Shown here: positions 61,554 through 64,000 of the stretch, piece by piece
How the letters are laid out: each line of letters starts with the position of its first letter
How positions within the stretch are numbered: position 1 is the stretch's first letter
Assembly: GCA_019752925.1 (NCBI GenBank)
Contig: JAIELP010000001.1
Span: forward strand, 1-64,000
Source: a bacterium
GTDB taxonomy: Bacteria > Bdellovibrionota > Bdellovibrionia > Bdellovibrionales > Bdellovibrionaceae
DNA length: 64,000 bases
Direction: 5' to 3'
Notes under the pieces: generated by a model
What the model was told of the DNA's origin: nothing
Seen by the model: the letters and a program-made list of their open reading frames with translations, nothing else
The model's database searches: none
Program-made: the position numbers and the translations under genes

Positions 61554-62802
61554 GAAAGGCGCCAGTAATTTTCGCGGGTAAATTTGCGCCGATGAAACAG
61601 CTATTCCTTGAAAGACTCGAAATTTCTTTCGCCAAAAAAGGACGCGCGGGGGCTCGGGCATCAACAATCACTGCATGAAATTCAGAACCGTTATTAAAAT
61701 CGCCAAATCCTTTTGGAAGGGACAGAAACTCTGCTGGCCGTTTCGAAAATACTTCAACCAGCCTTTGCGGGCTCAAGACACCACCCAGCCAACGATCAAG
61801 AAGCACTCTAAGGGTCGTTTCGAGTCCCAGCGTCCCAAATGCCGCATCCTCAATAGATCCGGATTTTTTCGCAATCTCGTGTGGCGCATGATCAGTAGCT
61901 ACAAAGTCGATTGTACCATCGTTCAGGGCCTGCCACAGAGCCTCTTGGTCTGATTTTGTCCGGATAGGTGGATTCATCTTAAACGAAAGATTTTCCGGAT
62001 CAATCGTCTCAGTATTAAAAAATAAATGATGAGGACTGACCTCGGCAGTTACTCGCAAGCCTTCATTCTTGGCCGCTCGAACTAGCTCTATCGTTTTTGC
62101 GCTTGAAACATGAAGGACATGGTATCGAGCCATGGGAAATTTTCTTAAAATCCTGATATCTCGTTCTACCATTTTCCACTCAGGCTCATCGGGGTAAGGA
62201 TTTGCATTTAGTTTTATTTGAATTGGTCCAGGAGCCATAGATCCACCATGGCCAAGAAATTCAGCGTGCTGAAGAAGTGGAACGGTTAATTCCTGCAATC
62301 GAGAAAATGCGATGGACATCGATTCGTCATCCTGAACGCCAAGACCGTCATTCGTGAATGCTGAGACTCCTGCATTTACCAGCGACTCAAGATCAGTCGA
62401 TTGATTCGTATTGAGGTTTTTAGTAATTGCGGCAGACCATAAAACCTTTACGCCAAATTTTTCCTCGTAAGGCAGGACCTCACTTTGACCCTGGCGCAGC
62501 ACTTCGACCGAGTCGATTGTGGGGTTCGTGTTTGGCATCGTCAAAATGGCGGAATAGCCACCCTTAAGCGCTGCTAACAAACCAGTTTCTGCAGTTTCCT
62601 TATGTGATTGACCTGGTACTCGTAAGTGAACTTGGACATCGACTCCGGACGGAATTAACACCATTCCGCGGAGGTCAATAACAGTTCCGGCGTCACTGAT
62701 ATTTTGTTTCATTTGCAAAAGACGACCGTCCTTGATGAGGAGGTCAGTCAAAATAGGCGCTCGATCAGCAGACCAAACTTGCGCATTTCTTAGTACATAC
62801 AA
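61525..62802 (-). CDS. pyrC: Dihydroorotase-like protein (class I), altered first metal motif
   Basis: 425 aa, full family length. LRVPGQSHKETAETGLLAAL, LTMPNTNPTID, YHVLHVSSAKTIELVR, TAEVSPHHLFF and FVATDHAPHE match class I dihydroorotases, which close carbamoyl-aspartate to dihydroorotate in pyrimidine synthesis. The first H-x-H metal pair reads Q-V-H (DVQVHLR), so one zinc ligand is replaced. It may be a non-catalytic PyrC partner of the kind found with ATCase in some bacteria, or a different amidohydrolase. It overlaps the M23 gene by 29 bp. Confidence 0.75.
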   Translation of the reverse strand: MYVLRNAQVWSADRAPILTDLLIKDGRLLQMKQNISDAGTVIDLRGMVLIPSGVDVQVHLRVPGQSHKETAETGLLAALKGGYSAILTMPNTNPTIDSVEVLRQGQSEVLPYEEKFGVKVLWSAAITKNLNTNQSTDLESLVNAGVSAFTNDGLGVQDDESMSIAFSRLQELTVPLLQHAEFLGHGGSMAPGPIQIKLNANPYPDEPEWKMVERDIRILRKFPMARYHVLHVSSAKTIELVRAAKNEGLRVTAEVSPHHLFFNTETIDPENLSFKMNPPIRTKSDQEALWQALNDGTIDFVATDHAPHEIAKKSGSIEDAAFGTLGLETTLRVLLDRWLGGVLSPQRLVEVFSKRPAEFLSLPKGFGDFNNGSEFHAVIVDARAPARPFLAKEISSLSRNSCFIGANLPAKITGAFHGERIFEFE

Positions 62803-62847
62803 GCAGCATTTTTTTATTTTAAAATTTTCAATACTTCACACTCCAGT

Positions 62848-63705
62848 TTAAGGGTTGCAAAATTCGCAATCGGAAGCTGGAATTGTGCGCATTCCGTCTG
62901 GTCTTTCTTTTTGCTCTGAATAACTGCACTTCACGCAGCTCCACAAAACATCTTTTGAAATTCGACTTGGTTCTCCGCAATCGGCGCAAGGAAGTCCTGG
63001 TATTCCTTTGCTTATTGCAAATCCTGGTGTTTTGCATTCAGGACAGAACGAATTCAGAGACTCCATCAACTTCAATCCGGCCTTTTCAATCACTTTCATT
63101 CGAGTAGGATTAAAGTTGGCTCGCATATCCGTACTCAAAATTACTTTTGGTTCGGTGGAAACCTGAAATGCATCTATGATCGCCTGTCCTACAGCTTGAA
63201 GCGTTTGCAGATTTTTAAATACAGTGTCCTTGTTGCCTTTCGGTTTTACAATAATTCCATGTTCTGGAAATCCAATTTGCTTGAGGAATGCATGAAGATC
63301 ATCACGAGGTCCAAATTCAATTTCAGCATGATTGGTATCGGTACTGATCTCCTCGACATAAATTTCTGTGTTTAGTTCTCTATCAACGAATAAAAGTGCT
63401 TCGTGATCACTTTGAACAAAACCAATAAAAGGATGTGGGCCAAAGCTGCCTTCGCTGGCAATCAGGAATCTGGCATCTGGATTCACTTTTGCTGCAGCAA
63501 GGGTCTTGAGTCGCAAAGTTTCTCGAACTCCGGCAACCCTTTCGACTTCTCCACTAAAAGTTCCAAATTTATCCGTGTCCACATTGGCACGAATGCATTT
63601 CAACCCCAAGTCTTTAAGAAGTGGAGCCAAAACTTTCTCTTTAGAATGTTTAGTGGCGAAAAACACGCGTTCGCCACTAAATGGATGCTTATTGTCCTTG
63701 TCCAA
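62848..63705 (-). CDS. DUF6671-like protein with C-terminal zinc ribbon
   Basis: About 285 aa from a TTG at 63705, just after a purine-rich GAAAAAGG; the upstream ATG at 63762 lies well inside icd. RVFFATKHSKEKVLAPLL and FLIASEGSFGPHP are the DUF6671 pattern. The C-terminus has CPECKTPGF, LPCADCGEP, WSCVKCSYSE and CEFC, which make a zinc-ribbon-like set. Function is unknown. Confidence 0.7.
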   Translation of the reverse strand: MDKDNKHPFSGERVFFATKHSKEKVLAPLLKDLGLKCIRANVDTDKFGTFSGEVERVAGVRETLRLKTLAAAKVNPDARFLIASEGSFGPHPFIGFVQSDHEALLFVDRELNTEIYVEEISTDTNHAEIEFGPRDDLHAFLKQIGFPEHGIIVKPKGNKDTVFKNLQTLQAVGQAIIDAFQVSTEPKVILSTDMRANFNPTRMKVIEKAGLKLMESLNSFCPECKTPGFAISKGIPGLPCADCGEPSRISKDVLWSCVKCSYSEQKERPDGMRTIPASDCEFCNP

Positions 63706-64000
63706 GCGAGTAGCCTTTTTCGCCGTCAAAAAGATAAAGATTTTCTGTTTTGATAACGTCAATATTTGTCTGGCTTAACTCCCGCATGAGCATCCACAAA
63801 ACTCCGTGATTGCTGATGCCGCCATCTTTTGTAAGCAATCGGCAGCGCCAATGATCAGTTTTGAAGGTTTCTTTCATTCCTTGCGGATAAACTTTCACAC
63901 CGCGATTAGTGATCATTTGAAGAGTCAGTGGCAAATTTTTAATTGCAGAATTAAGTCTTTCTGCCAATAGATCAGGATTTCGGTTGTCTTCTTGAACAAA
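63689..64000 (-). CDS. icd: NADP-dependent isocitrate dehydrogenase, C-terminal part (runs off the window)
   Basis: 104 codons visible on the minus strand; the 5' part lies beyond 64000. NRNPDLLAERLNSAIKNLPL, then TLQMITNRGVKVYPQG and ETFKTDHWRCR, is the C-terminal hallmark of the longer (about 480 aa) NADP-IDH type of the TCA cycle. The stop at 63689 overlaps the DUF6671-like start by about 17 bp. Confidence 0.85.
   Translation of the reverse strand, partial: FVQEDNRNPDLLAERLNSAIKNLPLTLQMITNRGVKVYPQGMKETFKTDHWRCRLLTKDGGISNHGVLWMLMRELSQTNIDVIKTENLYLFDGEKGYSLGQGQ

Noticed and set aside
61800..61830. Possible attR for the tRNA-Asn element (GGTCG and TTCGAGTCC)
   Set aside because: Only scattered short matches to the tRNA arm, and they lie inside the dihydroorotase coding region.
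1..64000. CRISPR arrays or rRNA genes
   Set aside because: No regularly spaced repeats or rRNA sequences were recognised on reading both strands.

Overview
The window is AT-rich DNA of a Gram-negative bacterium. The Gram-negative reading rests on a lipobox lipoprotein of the Cdh family, exported beta-propeller proteins, a KpsMT/Wzm-Wzt-like exporter and a RAYT transposase. The partial NADP-isocitrate dehydrogenase and the general gene mix would fit a deltaproteobacterial or Bdellovibrionota-like organism; that taxonomic guess is weak. Genes are tightly packed. Stop/start overlaps are frequent, and convergent neighbours often overlap at their 3' ends.

Region 1 (1-34.5 kb) is a large accessory biosynthetic locus. 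It encodes eleven radical-SAM proteins: five of the B12-binding/radical-SAM architecture, two MiaB/RimO-like methylthiotransferases without a recognisable TRAM domain, and four SPASM/twitch-type enzymes. With them are two NodU/CmcH-type carbamoyltransferases (one with SxtJ-like and DUF5989-like partners), three soluble glycosyltransferases, two polytopic membrane proteins (one GT39-like), an ABC-2 exporter, an HPr-kinase-like protein, a SipW/Sec11-type S26 peptidase-like protein, an amidohydrolase, a cupin_8/JmjC-like protein, a nucleotidyltransferase-like protein and an FG-GAP/ASPIC-UnbV surface protein. The most unusual gene (25865-26629) joins a PqqD-like peptide-binding domain to a peptidase-S74 intramolecular chaperone. 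It heads an operon with two SPASM radical-SAM enzymes. My reading is a locus for a heavily tailored product, either a glycan/glycolipid or a RiPP-like peptide, possibly both. No precursor peptide was identified. Two genes here look damaged: the GT39-like gene at the left edge lacks its 5' end, and the B12-radical-SAM gene at 22.6 kb has its only ATG out of frame by one base at an A-tract.

Region 2 (34.5-49.8 kb) looks like ordinary chromosome: a PEGA protein, CDP-diacylglycerol pyrophosphatase, a ThiXYZ-like ABC importer, YciI, HutD/Ves, a Kef-type antiporter, an MFS transporter, AlkD and four tRNA genes (Ser-GGA, Ser-GCU, Arg-ACG, Asn-GUU). Oddities are an HTH-GspE fusion with an altered Walker B region, a GNAT remnant, a RAYT bracketed by perfect 15-bp inverted repeats, and a 21-bp copy of the tRNA-Ser(GCU) 3' end that brackets the RAYT segment.

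Region 3 (49.8 to about 60.9 kb) appears to be an integrative element at tRNA-Asn. A large serine recombinase reads into the tRNA and takes its last 13 codons and its stop from the tRNA complement. Behind it lie a divergent family A DNA polymerase with intact exonuclease motifs, a ParB-like protein, a tyrosine recombinase, a Cro/cI-type repressor, a RecA-fold ATPase and several unknowns. I did not find attR.

Region 4 (60.9-64 kb) is core-like chromosome: an M23 peptidase, a dihydroorotase-like protein with an altered metal motif, a DUF6671-like protein and the 3' end of isocitrate dehydrogenase.
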